From Deinococcus aerolatus (GTDB lineage: Bacteria > Deinococcota > Deinococci > Deinococcales > Deinococcaceae), in assembly GCF_014647055.1 (NCBI RefSeq), contig NZ_BMOL01000016.1, positions 4,593 to 68,592 on the forward strand: DNA of 64,000 bases, read 5' to 3'. Below are positions 1 to 9,230 of the stretch, piece after piece (the first letter of the stretch is position 1; the number at the start of each line of letters is the position of its first letter). The position numbers and the translations under genes are program-made. Under the pieces are notes generated by a model that worked only from the letters and a program-made list of their open reading frames with translations, was not told where the DNA came from and ran no database searches.

Positions 1-576
1 GGCGGCAACATCGCCTGGCACACCGAGGACGACCTGCTGGAGATCGCGGACCGCGACATCCTGCTCAAGGACATCCGCATCTATCTGCTGGCCGCCATGC
101 GAACCGCCAACAGCACCGTGATTCCTTTTGATTTCACGCTCACGCTGGATGATTTCCGCGTCACCGTCGAGCGCTACCAGGCGGCGGCGGGTGACCACTT
201 CAGCTTCGAGCCGCTGCGCGCAGAGATCGCCCGCCTGCGTTCCGCCGTGGTGCAGCTTGGAGCGCAGGCCGACAGCCTGAAAGATCAGCCGCTCAACTCG
301 GCCAGCGTGCGCGCCATCAACGAGGCCCAGATGTGCCTGGCCCGTCAACTGGTGCGGGTGAACTTCACGCGTGAGGCGGCTTTCTTCCACGATCCCGCCG
401 AGTCGATCCCGCCGCTTCCGGACCTGGCCGTGGCCGAGGACCTGCCCCACGCCTCCCCTGAGCGCATCGGCTTTTACCGCACCCACCTGATGCGCGGCCA
501 GAACCGGGTGATGGCCGCCCTGCGCGAGGCGCACACCGCGGTGGAACGCGCACTGGCCTTACCAGTCCCGGGCTGA
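1..576 (+). CDS. M28 family metallopeptidase, C-terminal part (5' end outside window)
   Basis: The frame is open from base 1, so this is the C-terminal 191 residues of a longer protein. Residues 6-11 read WHTEDD, which resembles the last zinc-ligand His region of M28 aminopeptidases/glutamate carboxypeptidases. The helical remainder, rich in Arg, Ala and Glu, would match the dimerisation-like tail of that group. The first internal ATG (base 97) is not the real start because the coding frame continues upstream. It sits 81 nt before the first peptide-binding protein and probably supplies a peptidase to the same uptake pathway. Family assignment rests on a short motif, so it is moderately sure. 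Confidence 0.6.
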   Translation, partial: GGNIAWHTEDDLLEIADRDILLKDIRIYLLAAMRTANSTVIPFDFTLTLDDFRVTVERYQAAAGDHFSFEPLRAEIARLRSAVVQLGAQADSLKDQPLNSASVRAINEAQMCLARQLVRVNFTREAAFFHDPAESIPPLPDLAVAEDLPHASPERIGFYRTHLMRGQNRVMAALREAHTAVERALALPVPG

Positions 577-657
577 AGCACCGGCTTCTTGCTCAGCACA
601 CGTCCAGCCGAAAGCAAGTTCTTCCTCGCCCCTCATTGATATGGAAAGGAGAACCCC

Positions 658-2211
658 ATGCCCAAGCGTCTGTTCAGCGTCGGCCTTCTCACGCTCGGTT
701 TCACCCTGGCCTTAGGCAGTGCCCAGGCACAAAGTGGCATCTTGAAGTTGCCCCTGATCAACGACCCGATCATGAATCCGGTGATCGCCCCTGATCTGGG
801 ATCGGTCCTGATCAACAAGGTCATCTTTCCCGGACTGGTGCGCCCCAACGAGGACCTGTTGCCCGAACCCGACCTCGCCAAGTCGTGGACCATCACCAAC
901 GGCGGTCTAGTGTACACCTTCAACCTGCGGAGCGATGTGAAATGGCACGACGGCAAGCCGTTCACCGCCGCCGACGTGGTGTTCACCTTCAAGGCGGCCA
1001 CCGATCCCAAGTCCGGGTCCCGGCTGGTCTCCGATTTTTCCTCGATCAAGGATATCGTGGCGGTCAACCCCACCACGGTCAGGTTCACTCTTTCGCGTCC
1101 CTTCGCGCCGTTCCTGACACTGCTGGGCCACAACGCGGGCATCCTGCCCAAGCATCTGCTGGACGGCAAGCCTCTGAACGACGCTACAGCTTTCAACCGC
1201 TCCACACCCATCGGCACCGGGCCCTTCAAGGTGACGCGGGTGGTCCCGGGGGCCAGCATCACTCTGGAAGCCAATAAGGACTACTACGGCAACAAGCCCA
1301 AGCTGGCCGGCATGGTTTTCAAGGTGGTCCCCGACATCAACGCGCAGGTGGCCCAACTGCGGTCCGGTGAACTCGACTGGGTGAACGTCGAGCCCAACAG
1401 CCTGACCAGCCTGCAAAACGACCCCAACATCACGCTGAAGCAGGCCAACGCGGTGCAGCACTTCCTGGTCTTCTTCAACCAGAAAAACCCGCTGTTTGCT
1501 CCGGCCAAGGTGCGTGAGTCCATGCAGTACGCGGTCAACCGCAAGGCCATCATCGACGGCGTGCTCAAGGGCTACGCCGACTACCCCACCGGCACGCTGC
1601 CCACCGCACTGAAAAAGTACTACGACAAGACCATCAAGCCGATTCAGTACGATCCCGCCCGCGCCAAGGCGCTGCTGGCCCAGGCAGGCTGGAAGCCGGA
1701 CGCCAAGGGGCAACTGGTGAATGCCAAGGGCGAGCCGTTCAAGTTCACCCTGATCGTCGACCGCGGCAACCCCAGCCGCGAACAGGCAGCGTTGGCGGTG
1801 CAGCAGGACCTGAAGAAGATCGGGATGGACGTGACGCTGCAGCCGCTGGAATTTGCCACGCTGGTGCGCGACTATCTGATCCCCGGCAAATACGACGCCA
1901 ACCTGATCTGGTGGACCACGCCACCTGACCCGGACCAGTACGCCTACTACGCCACTGGCCAGGACAACAACAACGCCTTCTTCTCCAACCCCAGGGCCGA
2001 CGAACTGCTCAAGCGAGGGCGCGAGACGGCGAATGTGGCGCTGCGTCAGCAGATCTACAACAGCTTTCAGCGCCTGGAAATGACCGATCCGCCCGTGCTG
2101 GTGCTGTACTACCCCAAGGAGCTGCAGGCCCTTCGCAAGAACCTGGGTGGTGTGCCGGACCTGGGCATCCGCGACGCGCTGCGCCACAGCGAGGACTTCC
2201 AGTTGAGGTAG
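658..2211 (+). CDS. ABC transporter substrate-binding protein, family 5 (peptide/nickel type)
   Basis: This 517-residue periplasmic binding protein captures oligopeptides or similar solutes for the adjacent permeases. It has a typical signal peptide (MPKRLFSV, hydrophobic core, then AQAQS around residue 24). The SBP_bac_5 hallmarks are present: WTITNGGLVYTFNLR, the VKWHDGKPFTAADVVFTF block, GTGPFKV, and the VRESMQYAVNRKAI region. The start is set by AAAGGAGA ahead of the ATG. DppB- and DppC-like permease genes follow directly. The substrate cannot be told from sequence; the peptidase neighbours favour peptides. Confidence 0.93.
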   Translation: MPKRLFSVGLLTLGFTLALGSAQAQSGILKLPLINDPIMNPVIAPDLGSVLINKVIFPGLVRPNEDLLPEPDLAKSWTITNGGLVYTFNLRSDVKWHDGKPFTAADVVFTFKAATDPKSGSRLVSDFSSIKDIVAVNPTTVRFTLSRPFAPFLTLLGHNAGILPKHLLDGKPLNDATAFNRSTPIGTGPFKVTRVVPGASITLEANKDYYGNKPKLAGMVFKVVPDINAQVAQLRSGELDWVNVEPNSLTSLQNDPNITLKQANAVQHFLVFFNQKNPLFAPAKVRESMQYAVNRKAIIDGVLKGYADYPTGTLPTALKKYYDKTIKPIQYDPARAKALLAQAGWKPDAKGQLVNAKGEPFKFTLIVDRGNPSREQAALAVQQDLKKIGMDVTLQPLEFATLVRDYLIPGKYDANLIWWTTPPDPDQYAYYATGQDNNNAFFSNPRADELLKRGRETANVALRQQIYNSFQRLEMTDPPVLVLYYPKELQALRKNLGGVPDLGIRDALRHSEDFQLR

Positions 2212-2262
2212 GGGGGTGCAGCACCGCCGCCGGACGCCACGAAACTTCTTGAAGGAGGGAAG

Positions 2263-3216
2263 ATGACGCTTTCATACCTGATCAGGCGGGTGTTTCATGC
2301 CCTGATCGTGCTGGTCATGGTCGGCATCATCACCTTCTTCGTGGTGCGTCTCGCTCCCGGTGGGCCGTCACTGCTGGCCGATCCCAAGCTGTCCGCTGTG
2401 GAGCGCCAGGCCATCGAGGAGCGGCTGGGCCTGAACGATCCGCTGCCCATCCAGTTCACCAAGTGGGCGGGTCAGACAGCGCGCGGCAACCTGGGCAACA
2501 GCTTCCTGTACGGCGCGCCCACCACCGACATCATCATGACCCGGCTGCCCAACACCCTGATTCTGGCGGGAACCTCGCTGCTGCTCACGCTGGTGGTGGC
2601 GCTGCCCCTGGGCCTGGCCAGCGGCCTGCGCCCCGGCAGCGCCTTTGACCGGATCACGAGTACCGTCAGCCTGGTTTTCGTGGCGGTGCCGGTGTTCTGG
2701 TTCGGCTTGCTGCTGATCATCCTGTTCGCGGTGACCTGGCGGCTCCTGCCTGCGGGCGGCATGAATACCGCCGGCCAGGAGGGTAACCTCGGCGATCTGC
2801 TGCGACACCTGATTCTGCCCGCCGTGGTGCTGTCGGCCGCCAGCATCGCCGAGATCCTGCGCTACACCCGCTCCAGCACGCGCACCGTCAGCACCCAGGA
2901 CTATGTGCGGACCGCACGCGCCAAGGGGGTGGGGCAATGGGCTCTGCGATACCGCCACGTTCTGCGCAACGCCGCCATTCCGATTCTGACGGCCGTGGGC
3001 CTGCAGTTGCCGCGCCTGATCGGGGGCGCGGCCATCACCGAGACCATCTTCGGCTGGCCGGGCATGGGCCGCCTGAGCGTGGAAGCCGCGCTGGGGCGCG
3101 ACTACCCGCTGATCATGGGCATCACGCTGTTCGTGGCCCTGGCCGTGGTGACGTTCAATCTGCTGATCGACCTGATGTACCCCTGGCTCGACCCACGCGT
3201 GCGGGCGGAGGCCTGA
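2263..3216 (+). CDS. ABC transporter permease, DppB-like
   Basis: A 317-residue inner-membrane permease of the dipeptide/oligopeptide importer class. It starts with an amphipathic-to-hydrophobic segment (MTLSYLIRRVFHALIVLV), has five or more further hydrophobic segments, and carries the cytoplasmic EAA-loop region RTARAKGVGQWALRYRHVLR that docks the ATPase. GAAITETIFGWPGMG is the conserved DppB ending. AAGGAGGGAAG precedes the ATG. Its stop codon overlaps the next gene's start (TGATG), so it forms one translational unit with the DppC partner. Confidence 0.95.
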   Translation: MTLSYLIRRVFHALIVLVMVGIITFFVVRLAPGGPSLLADPKLSAVERQAIEERLGLNDPLPIQFTKWAGQTARGNLGNSFLYGAPTTDIIMTRLPNTLILAGTSLLLTLVVALPLGLASGLRPGSAFDRITSTVSLVFVAVPVFWFGLLLIILFAVTWRLLPAGGMNTAGQEGNLGDLLRHLILPAVVLSAASIAEILRYTRSSTRTVSTQDYVRTARAKGVGQWALRYRHVLRNAAIPILTAVGLQLPRLIGGAAITETIFGWPGMGRLSVEAALGRDYPLIMGITLFVALAVVTFNLLIDLMYPWLDPRVRAEA

Positions 3217-4073
3217 TGGTGCAGCCGGCCCTGGCCCTCTCCCCTGCCCGCCGCAGCGTCCAGAAACTGCGGCGCAATCCCACCGCCGTGGGGTCTCTGG
3301 CGGTGCTGCTGCTGATCGTCGCCTTCGCGCTGCTGGGGCCGCTGGTCTACCGCGCGTCGCCGGAGGCCATCGACTTTTCCCGGCAGTTTGCCGGACCAAG
3401 CTGGGACCATCCCCTGGGAACCGACGAAAACGGCCGTGACGTGCTGATTCGCCTGATGCTGGGCGGACGGGTGTCGCTGGCGGTAGGTTTCTTTGCGGTA
3501 GCCGTTTCACTGGTGTTCGGCGTGTTGATCGGTGGGCTGTCCGGATTCTTCCGGGGGGCCACGGACGCCGTTCTCATGCGCCTGACCGACGGCATGCTGG
3601 CGATTCCAGGTTTTTTTATCAGCCTGCTGGCCCTGACCTTTTTCGGGGCAGGGCTGATCCAGCTGGTGCTGGTTATCGGGCTGACCTCCTGGATGGGGCT
3701 GGCACGGCTGGTGCGCGGCGAGGTGCTGCGTGAGCGCGAGGAACTCAGCGTGGAGGCGGCGCGCGCGCTGGGCGCGTCCGAGCTGCGGGTGCTGTGGCGC
3801 CATGTGCTGCCACAGGTGTACCCCACCATGATCGTCAACGCCACCATCGGCATCTCGTTCGCCATCCTGACCGAGTCGGCGCTGTCTTTTCTGGGGGTGG
3901 GCATTCAGCCGCCGGATGCCAGCTGGGGAAACATGCTGACCGGCGCGCAGAACTACATGTACTCGTCCCCGTGGCTGGCGGTGTACCCCGGCGCTCTGAT
4001 CCTGATCACCGTCGTCGCCTTCAATCTGCTCGGCGACGGCCTACGCGACGCCAGCGATCCCCAAGGACGCTGA
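3216..4073 (+). CDS. ABC transporter permease, DppC-like
   Basis: A 285-residue partner permease to the DppB-like protein. It has the DppC-type cytoplasmic N-terminus (KLRRNPTAVGSLAVLLLI), the conserved HPLGTDENGRDVLIRLMLGG block and the EAA loop EAARALGASELRVLWRHVLP, and it ends with FNLLGDGLRDASDP. The ATG at 3216 overlaps the upstream TGA. A longer reading of this frame upstream would lie inside dppB and is not credible. No ATP-binding subunit follows; the next gene is an M20 hydrolase. Confidence 0.95.
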   Translation: MVQPALALSPARRSVQKLRRNPTAVGSLAVLLLIVAFALLGPLVYRASPEAIDFSRQFAGPSWDHPLGTDENGRDVLIRLMLGGRVSLAVGFFAVAVSLVFGVLIGGLSGFFRGATDAVLMRLTDGMLAIPGFFISLLALTFFGAGLIQLVLVIGLTSWMGLARLVRGEVLREREELSVEAARALGASELRVLWRHVLPQVYPTMIVNATIGISFAILTESALSFLGVGIQPPDASWGNMLTGAQNYMYSSPWLAVYPGALILITVVAFNLLGDGLRDASDPQGR

Positions 4074-4106
4074 ACGACTCGCCCTAGCCGCATGACAAGG
4101 AGGAAG

Positions 4107-5525
4107 ATGAACGTCAACGCCATTCACGCCGACCTGCAGCAGCATTTCGATCAGGATCTGGAGGACATCCGCCGGTTTCTGCGACAGCCCAGCATCAGCT
4201 ACACCGGAGAGGGCATCGCCGAAACCGCGCAGGCCGTGGCCGACCTGATCGCCGGACTGGGCGGCGAGGCCGAGGTGGTGCAGACGCCGGGCCATCCCAT
4301 CGTGTACGGCGAGTTGTGGCAGGACGCCCCCAAGACGCTGCTGATCTACGGCATGTATGACGTGATGCCCACCGACGAGGACGGCTGGATCGCGGAGCCG
4401 TTCGGGGCCGAGATCCACGACCTCCCGGGATTGGGGCCAAGCATCATCTGCCGGGGCGCAGTGAACACCAAGGGGCCGCTGGCCGCCTTCTTCACGGCCA
4501 TGCGCGCCATCGTGCGGGTCGAAGGAAAACTGCCCGTCAACCTGCTGTTTGCCGTTGAGGGCGAGGAGGAGATGGGCAGCCGCTCCTTTCCCGCTTTTGC
4601 CGAACAGTACGCGGAGAAGCTCAAGCGCGCCGACGCGGTCCTCTTTCCCTTCTTTGAACAGGACGAGGCCGGGATGCCCAGCCTGGTGCTGGGCACTAAG
4701 GGCATGCTGTACGTCGAGCTGATCTGCACCGGCGGCGAGTGGGGTGGCCCCAGCGAACGCGGCATTCACGGCAGCTACAACGCCTGGGTGAAAAGCCCGG
4801 TGTGGCGGCTGACGCGGGCGCTGGCCAGCTTCGTGGACGACGACGAGAACATCCTGGTCGACGGCTTCTTTGACGATGTCCACCCACTTTCCGAACGGGA
4901 AGCGGCCCTTCTTGACCAGCAGATCGACGCAGGTCGGTTCGACGCCGGAGTGTTCCGCGACGCCTATGCGGTTCGCCGACTCAAGGACAGTGATGACCGC
5001 CAGGCCTGGCACCGCCTGTTCTCGCAGCCGCAACTCAACATCGACGGCCTGTTCGCGGGCTACACCGGACCGGAAACCAAAACCGTGCTGCCGCACCAGG
5101 CGACGGCCAAGGTGGACGTGCGGATGGTCCCCAACATGGACCCCGACAAGGTGCTGGCCGGGTTGCGCGCCCACCTGGACAGGGGGGGATTCACTGACAT
5201 CGAGATCAAGGTCTACAACAAGTATCCCTGGTCGAAACTCAGCCTGGACGAGCCCGCGGTGCAGGCCATGATCCGCACCTACCAGGGATTGCACGGCGAA
5301 CTGGAGCTGTGGCCGATCAACCCCGGCAGCGCCCCGTACTACGTGTTTGAGCGCCTGCTGGGCCTGCCCTACGTCACGGGGGGGCTGGGACACGGCTCGC
5401 GGCAGCATTCCAGCAACGAGTACTGCACGGTGGCGGGCATCCTGGCGTTCGAGCGTTCGATGGTCACCTTTCTGGATGAATTCACACGGGGGCCAGCGGC
5501 CCCACAAGGAGAACAGCATGAATAG
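4107..5525 (+). CDS. M20 family metallohydrolase-like protein with altered metal ligands
   Basis: A 472-residue protein of the M20/M25/M40 peptidase/deacylase fold. The landmarks are recognisable but changed. The usual GHYDV zinc motif reads GMYDV (His to Met), and the usual D-x-K-G bridging-Asp motif reads AVNTKG (Asp to Asn). The catalytic EGEEEMGS motif and a late His (RQHSSNE) are kept. I chose the ATG at 4107 because AAGGAGGA lies just upstream; an in-frame ATG at 4092 overlaps that Shine-Dalgarno. Its role is probably hydrolysis or binding of an imported peptide or amide. Activity is uncertain given the substitutions. Confidence 0.85.
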   Translation: MNVNAIHADLQQHFDQDLEDIRRFLRQPSISYTGEGIAETAQAVADLIAGLGGEAEVVQTPGHPIVYGELWQDAPKTLLIYGMYDVMPTDEDGWIAEPFGAEIHDLPGLGPSIICRGAVNTKGPLAAFFTAMRAIVRVEGKLPVNLLFAVEGEEEMGSRSFPAFAEQYAEKLKRADAVLFPFFEQDEAGMPSLVLGTKGMLYVELICTGGEWGGPSERGIHGSYNAWVKSPVWRLTRALASFVDDDENILVDGFFDDVHPLSEREAALLDQQIDAGRFDAGVFRDAYAVRRLKDSDDRQAWHRLFSQPQLNIDGLFAGYTGPETKTVLPHQATAKVDVRMVPNMDPDKVLAGLRAHLDRGGFTDIEIKVYNKYPWSKLSLDEPAVQAMIRTYQGLHGELELWPINPGSAPYYVFERLLGLPYVTGGLGHGSRQHSSNEYCTVAGILAFERSMVTFLDEFTRGPAAPQGEQHE

Positions 5526-7083
5526 AACAAGCGTGAGCAAATGGCTTCTGGCGGGACTCCTGATGGCCGGCGGCGCGTCCGCGAAAACCATCGTATTCGG
5601 GCTGAGCGGCGAACCCATCAGCCTCGACCCCAGCGTGACTGCCGACGGCAACACCGCCTACGTGACCACTCAGATCTACAACAGCCTGATCAGCTTCAAA
5701 CCCGGCACTGTGGAGCTGCAACCAGAGCTGGCGCTGCGCTGGACGGTCAGCAACGACAGCCTGACCTGGACCTTTTACCTGCGCCAGAACGTCAAATTTC
5801 ACGACGGCACACCGCTGAATGCCGAAGCAGTGCGCTTCAACTTCATGCGCTGGTGGGACCCCAGCAACGAATTCGGCGCGAAAAAGCCGTTCCTGGGCTG
5901 GAAGAACAACCTGGGCGGCTTCAAGGGTGAGGCCGGCTCGCTCGTCAAGGACATCAAGGTCCGCAACCAGTACGCCATCGACATCATTCTGGACAAACCG
6001 TATCCCGCCCTGGGTTCGATCCTGGCGGATTCCGGGCTGTTCGGCATCGCTTCCCCGACGGCCATCAAGAAGAATCCGGCCCAGTACGGCACGCCTGCGG
6101 GCATTGCCGTGGGCACCGGGCCCTTCATGCTGAAGAAATGGACCAGCGGCGTCAACGTCGACCTGGTCAGCAACCCCAACTACTTCCGCGCCGGGCTGCC
6201 GAAGTCCGAAGCGCTGCTGTTCCGCTTCGTCAAGGACCCCAGCAGCCGCCTCAACGAGCTGCTCACCGGCGGGGTGGACATCGCCGCCGAACTGCTGCCC
6301 GACCAGCTCAAGTCGATCCAGACCAACACCAAGCTGAACGCGGTGCTGCGCCCGGCGCTGAATCTGGGTTACCTGGGCCTGAACACCAGTTACAAACCGC
6401 TGGCCGACGTGCGCGTCCGCACCGCAATTGCCAGCGCGCTGAACAAGAAAGCCATCGTGGAGACCTTCTGGAACGGTCTGGGCATCACCGACGGCCACCT
6501 GTTGCCGCCGCCCCTGGCCAAGAACTATGCCAAGAGCGTGACCGACTACAAATTTGACCCGGCCGCCGCCAAAAAGATGTTGGCCGACGCCGGTTACCCC
6601 AACGGCTTCACGCTGGACCTGTGGTACATGCCGGTCAGCCGTCCGTACTACCCCACGCCCAAGCCCATCGCCGAGGCGATGGCCGCCGACCTCTCGGCCA
6701 TCGGCATCAAGGTCAACCTGAAGACCGAGGACTGGGCCAAGTATCTGCAAGACCGCCAGGACGGCAAGTTCCAGGCGTTCATGCTGGGCTTCGTGTACGT
6801 CACCGATCCCGACAGCGCCTACACCTACCTGATCGCCCCCGGCTCCACCACCGACATCAGCTGGAACAGCCCGGAAGCCAACACCGCGCTGGAAAGTGCG
6901 CGCAAGTTGTCCAGCCCCGCCCAGCGCCTGCCGCTGTACCAGAAGGTGGACGAGATCATGTTCAAGGAGGCCGTGCGGATTCCGATCGTGCATTCCCGCC
7001 TGCTCGTTGCCAGCGGCGCGGGCATTAAGGGCTGGGTCCCCAGTCCCACGGGCTCTGAGAAGCTCGACACGGTGGAGAAGTAA
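5518..7083 (+). CDS. ABC transporter substrate-binding protein, family 5 (second)
   Basis: A 521-residue SBP_bac_5 protein with a signal peptide (MNRTSVSKWLLAGLLMAGG, ASA-KT cleavage). Family blocks include GLSGEPISLDPSVTAD near the mature N-terminus, DSLTWTFYLRQNVKFHDG, AVGTGPFMLKKW and VRTAIASALNKKAIV. The ATG at 5518 has AAGGAG 7 nt upstream and overlaps the end of the M20 gene by 8 nt, so the two are translationally coupled. It is more distant from the first binding protein than a recent duplicate would be. It probably feeds one of the two permease pairs in the operon, with a different substrate range. Confidence 0.93.
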   Translation: MNRTSVSKWLLAGLLMAGGASAKTIVFGLSGEPISLDPSVTADGNTAYVTTQIYNSLISFKPGTVELQPELALRWTVSNDSLTWTFYLRQNVKFHDGTPLNAEAVRFNFMRWWDPSNEFGAKKPFLGWKNNLGGFKGEAGSLVKDIKVRNQYAIDIILDKPYPALGSILADSGLFGIASPTAIKKNPAQYGTPAGIAVGTGPFMLKKWTSGVNVDLVSNPNYFRAGLPKSEALLFRFVKDPSSRLNELLTGGVDIAAELLPDQLKSIQTNTKLNAVLRPALNLGYLGLNTSYKPLADVRVRTAIASALNKKAIVETFWNGLGITDGHLLPPPLAKNYAKSVTDYKFDPAAAKKMLADAGYPNGFTLDLWYMPVSRPYYPTPKPIAEAMAADLSAIGIKVNLKTEDWAKYLQDRQDGKFQAFMLGFVYVTDPDSAYTYLIAPGSTTDISWNSPEANTALESARKLSSPAQRLPLYQKVDEIMFKEAVRIPIVHSRLLVASGAGIKGWVPSPTGSEKLDTVEK

Positions 7084-7134
7084 CCCACGGCGCAGCCCCC
7101 CGTTTCATTCTCGCCTTCAAAGCCAGGAGTCAGC

Positions 7135-8376
7135 ATGACCGATCTCAAGGACGCCCAGACCATACAGCCCCCCATGCAGCAGAAGAACTACAGCGGCTAC
7201 AAGTCGTTCTCGTACCTCACGCCGGGTGAGGACTACAAGGTGTATCCGCTCGCGCCGGAACTTGGCCGCGTGCCCAGTCGCCGCGTCGAGGTTACGGATG
7301 AGCAGGAGGCCCGCGTGCGGCGGCTGTTCCAGGAACAGTTGATGATCTCGCTGCACGACCACTGCTTTGTGGCCCCACAGGACCTCAGCCAGTTCCTGGA
7401 GTTCCGCCGCTGGGGCCGGGACTTCACCGGTTACGAGGGCCTGAGCGTCTCGGGCCTGGACGCGGTGTTCGACAACCTGATGAACGGCACAGCCATGATC
7501 ACCTCGCGCGGCGGCTGGAAGTGGGACGACGTGATCTTTGATCTGGGCATGCGCCTGTCGGACATCGCGCACCAGGAGATGGTCGTGCCGTGCCGCACCA
7601 CCGAGGACATCGTCAATGCCAAGAAGAACGGCCAGATCGCCTTTATCGTCTCGCTGGAAGGCGCGGCCATGATCGAGAACGAGCTGGACCGCCTGGACAT
7701 CCTGTACGGGCTGGGCGTGCGCTGCATGGGCATCGCCTACAGCGAGGGCAATGCGCTGGGGGCAGGGCTCAAGGAACCGCGCGACGGCGGGTTGACCGTA
7801 TTTGGGCGGCAGGCCGTGAAACGCATGAACAGACTCGGGATCGCCATCGACGTCAGCCACAGCGGTGATCAGACCGCGCTGGACACCATCGAGGTCAGCG
7901 AGAAGCCGATCTTCATCACGCACGCCGGGGCGCGCGCGCTGTGGAACTCCAACCGGCTCAAGCCCGACGACGTGATTCGCGCCTGCGCCGAGAAGGGCGG
8001 CGTGATCGGCATCGAGGCCGCGCCGCACACCACCCTGACCGAGCAGCACCCGCGCCACTCCATCGAGTCCTTCATGGAGCATTTCGAGTACTGCGTGAAT
8101 CTGGTGGGCATCGACCATGTCGCCTTTGGGCCGGACGTGCTGTTCGGCGATCATGTGGGGCTGCATACCGCCCTGACCGACGCGCTGTCCATCGGCGCTT
8201 CCCGTGGGCACCTGCAGTACGACAAGGTCGAGTATGTCGACGGCATCGAGAATCCGGCCGAGGCGTTCCCGAACATCGTGCGCTGGCTGGTGAAACATGG
8301 CTACAGCGACGGGGACATCGCCAAGGCGGTCGGCGGCAACGTGATGCGCGTTCTGAAAGAGGCCTGGTACCGATGA
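7135..8376 (+). CDS. M19 family (renal dipeptidase-like) membrane dipeptidase homologue
   Basis: A 413-residue protein with M19 dipeptidase features: SLHDHC near residue 80 for the first metal motif, SLEGAAM for the bridging Glu, DVSHSGD and ITHAGAR for the two His ligands, and a VAFGPDV segment. The first motif reads H-D-H where M19 enzymes usually have H-x-D. There is no signal peptide, so it should act in the cytoplasm on imported dipeptides. CAGGAG precedes the ATG. It overlaps the next gene by 4 nt. Confidence 0.88.
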   Translation: MTDLKDAQTIQPPMQQKNYSGYKSFSYLTPGEDYKVYPLAPELGRVPSRRVEVTDEQEARVRRLFQEQLMISLHDHCFVAPQDLSQFLEFRRWGRDFTGYEGLSVSGLDAVFDNLMNGTAMITSRGGWKWDDVIFDLGMRLSDIAHQEMVVPCRTTEDIVNAKKNGQIAFIVSLEGAAMIENELDRLDILYGLGVRCMGIAYSEGNALGAGLKEPRDGGLTVFGRQAVKRMNRLGIAIDVSHSGDQTALDTIEVSEKPIFITHAGARALWNSNRLKPDDVIRACAEKGGVIGIEAAPHTTLTEQHPRHSIESFMEHFEYCVNLVGIDHVAFGPDVLFGDHVGLHTALTDALSIGASRGHLQYDKVEYVDGIENPAEAFPNIVRWLVKHGYSDGDIAKAVGGNVMRVLKEAWYR

Positions 8377-9230
8377 GCGAGAGCGTCACTGTCAACGGCG
8401 TGAAGCTCGTCTATGACGATTCCGGGGCCAGTAAAAACCAGAAGGCCACCATCGTCACCCTGCACGGTGGTCCCGGCATGAGCAGTCGCGCCGGGGACTG
8501 GGCTGCCTTTCAGCCCCTGACCGACGGGTACCGCCTGATCTCCTACGATCAGCGCGGCAACGGCCAGTCGGAGGGCAGCGAGCCGTATTCTCACGCGCAG
8601 TTCGTGGCCGATCTGGAGGCGCTGCGTGAGACGCTGAATCTCGGCAAGATCGTGGTGCTGGGCGGCAGTTACGGCGGCTTCCTGGCCCTGGAATACGCGC
8701 TGGCGCATCCGCAGAACCTCCAGGCGGTGATCCTGCGCGACACGGCGGCCAGCAACCGCTTCCAGGACACCAGCAAAAAACGGGCGATGGACAGTGAATT
8801 TCCCATGGATGAGGCGTCGCTGGACCGCCTGTTTTCCGGACAGATGCGCGACAACGACGATTTCCGTGCCAGCTTCGCGCAGATCCAGCCGCTCTACACC
8901 GTGGAACGTGACCCCGCCGCCGAGGCCGAGCGTCTGGCCCGGATACCCTTCCGCTACGCAACACACAACTGGGCGTTCAGCCGCAATCAGCCGGAGTATG
9001 ACCTGGTGGCCCGCCTGCGGGAAATCAAGGTCCCGGTGCTGGTCACGGTGGGCCGCCACGACTGGATCACGCCGCTGGAGGCCAGCGAAGAACTGGCCGC
9101 GCATCTGCCGAACAGTGAACTGGTGGTCTTTGAGCACAGCGGGCATTCACCACAGCTTGAGGAGCAGCCGCTCTACCTCCAGACGGTGCGTGGATTTCTG
9201 ACCCGTCATATCTCGGCGGTGAACGCGTGA
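8373..9230 (+). CDS. Alpha/beta hydrolase, proline iminopeptidase-like
   Basis: A 285-residue alpha/beta-hydrolase. The HGGPG oxyanion motif sits near residue 31, the nucleophile elbow is GGSYGG, an Asp follows the core strand in VGRHDW, and the catalytic His is in EHSGHSPQLEE. HGGPG together with G-x-S-Y-G-G is typical of the S33 prolyl iminopeptidases and related aminopeptidases. The ATG at 8373 overlaps the M19 stop codon (ATGA), and the stop overlaps the next gene's GTG. Within the operon it could release N-terminal residues, notably Pro, from imported peptides. Confidence 0.9.
   Translation: MSESVTVNGVKLVYDDSGASKNQKATIVTLHGGPGMSSRAGDWAAFQPLTDGYRLISYDQRGNGQSEGSEPYSHAQFVADLEALRETLNLGKIVVLGGSYGGFLALEYALAHPQNLQAVILRDTAASNRFQDTSKKRAMDSEFPMDEASLDRLFSGQMRDNDDFRASFAQIQPLYTVERDPAAEAERLARIPFRYATHNWAFSRNQPEYDLVARLREIKVPVLVTVGRHDWITPLEASEELAAHLPNSELVVFEHSGHSPQLEEQPLYLQTVRGFLTRHISAVNA

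Noticed and set aside
4041..5654. 537-codon minus-strand frame over the M20 gene
   Set aside because: Antisense shadow spanning two gene boundaries.
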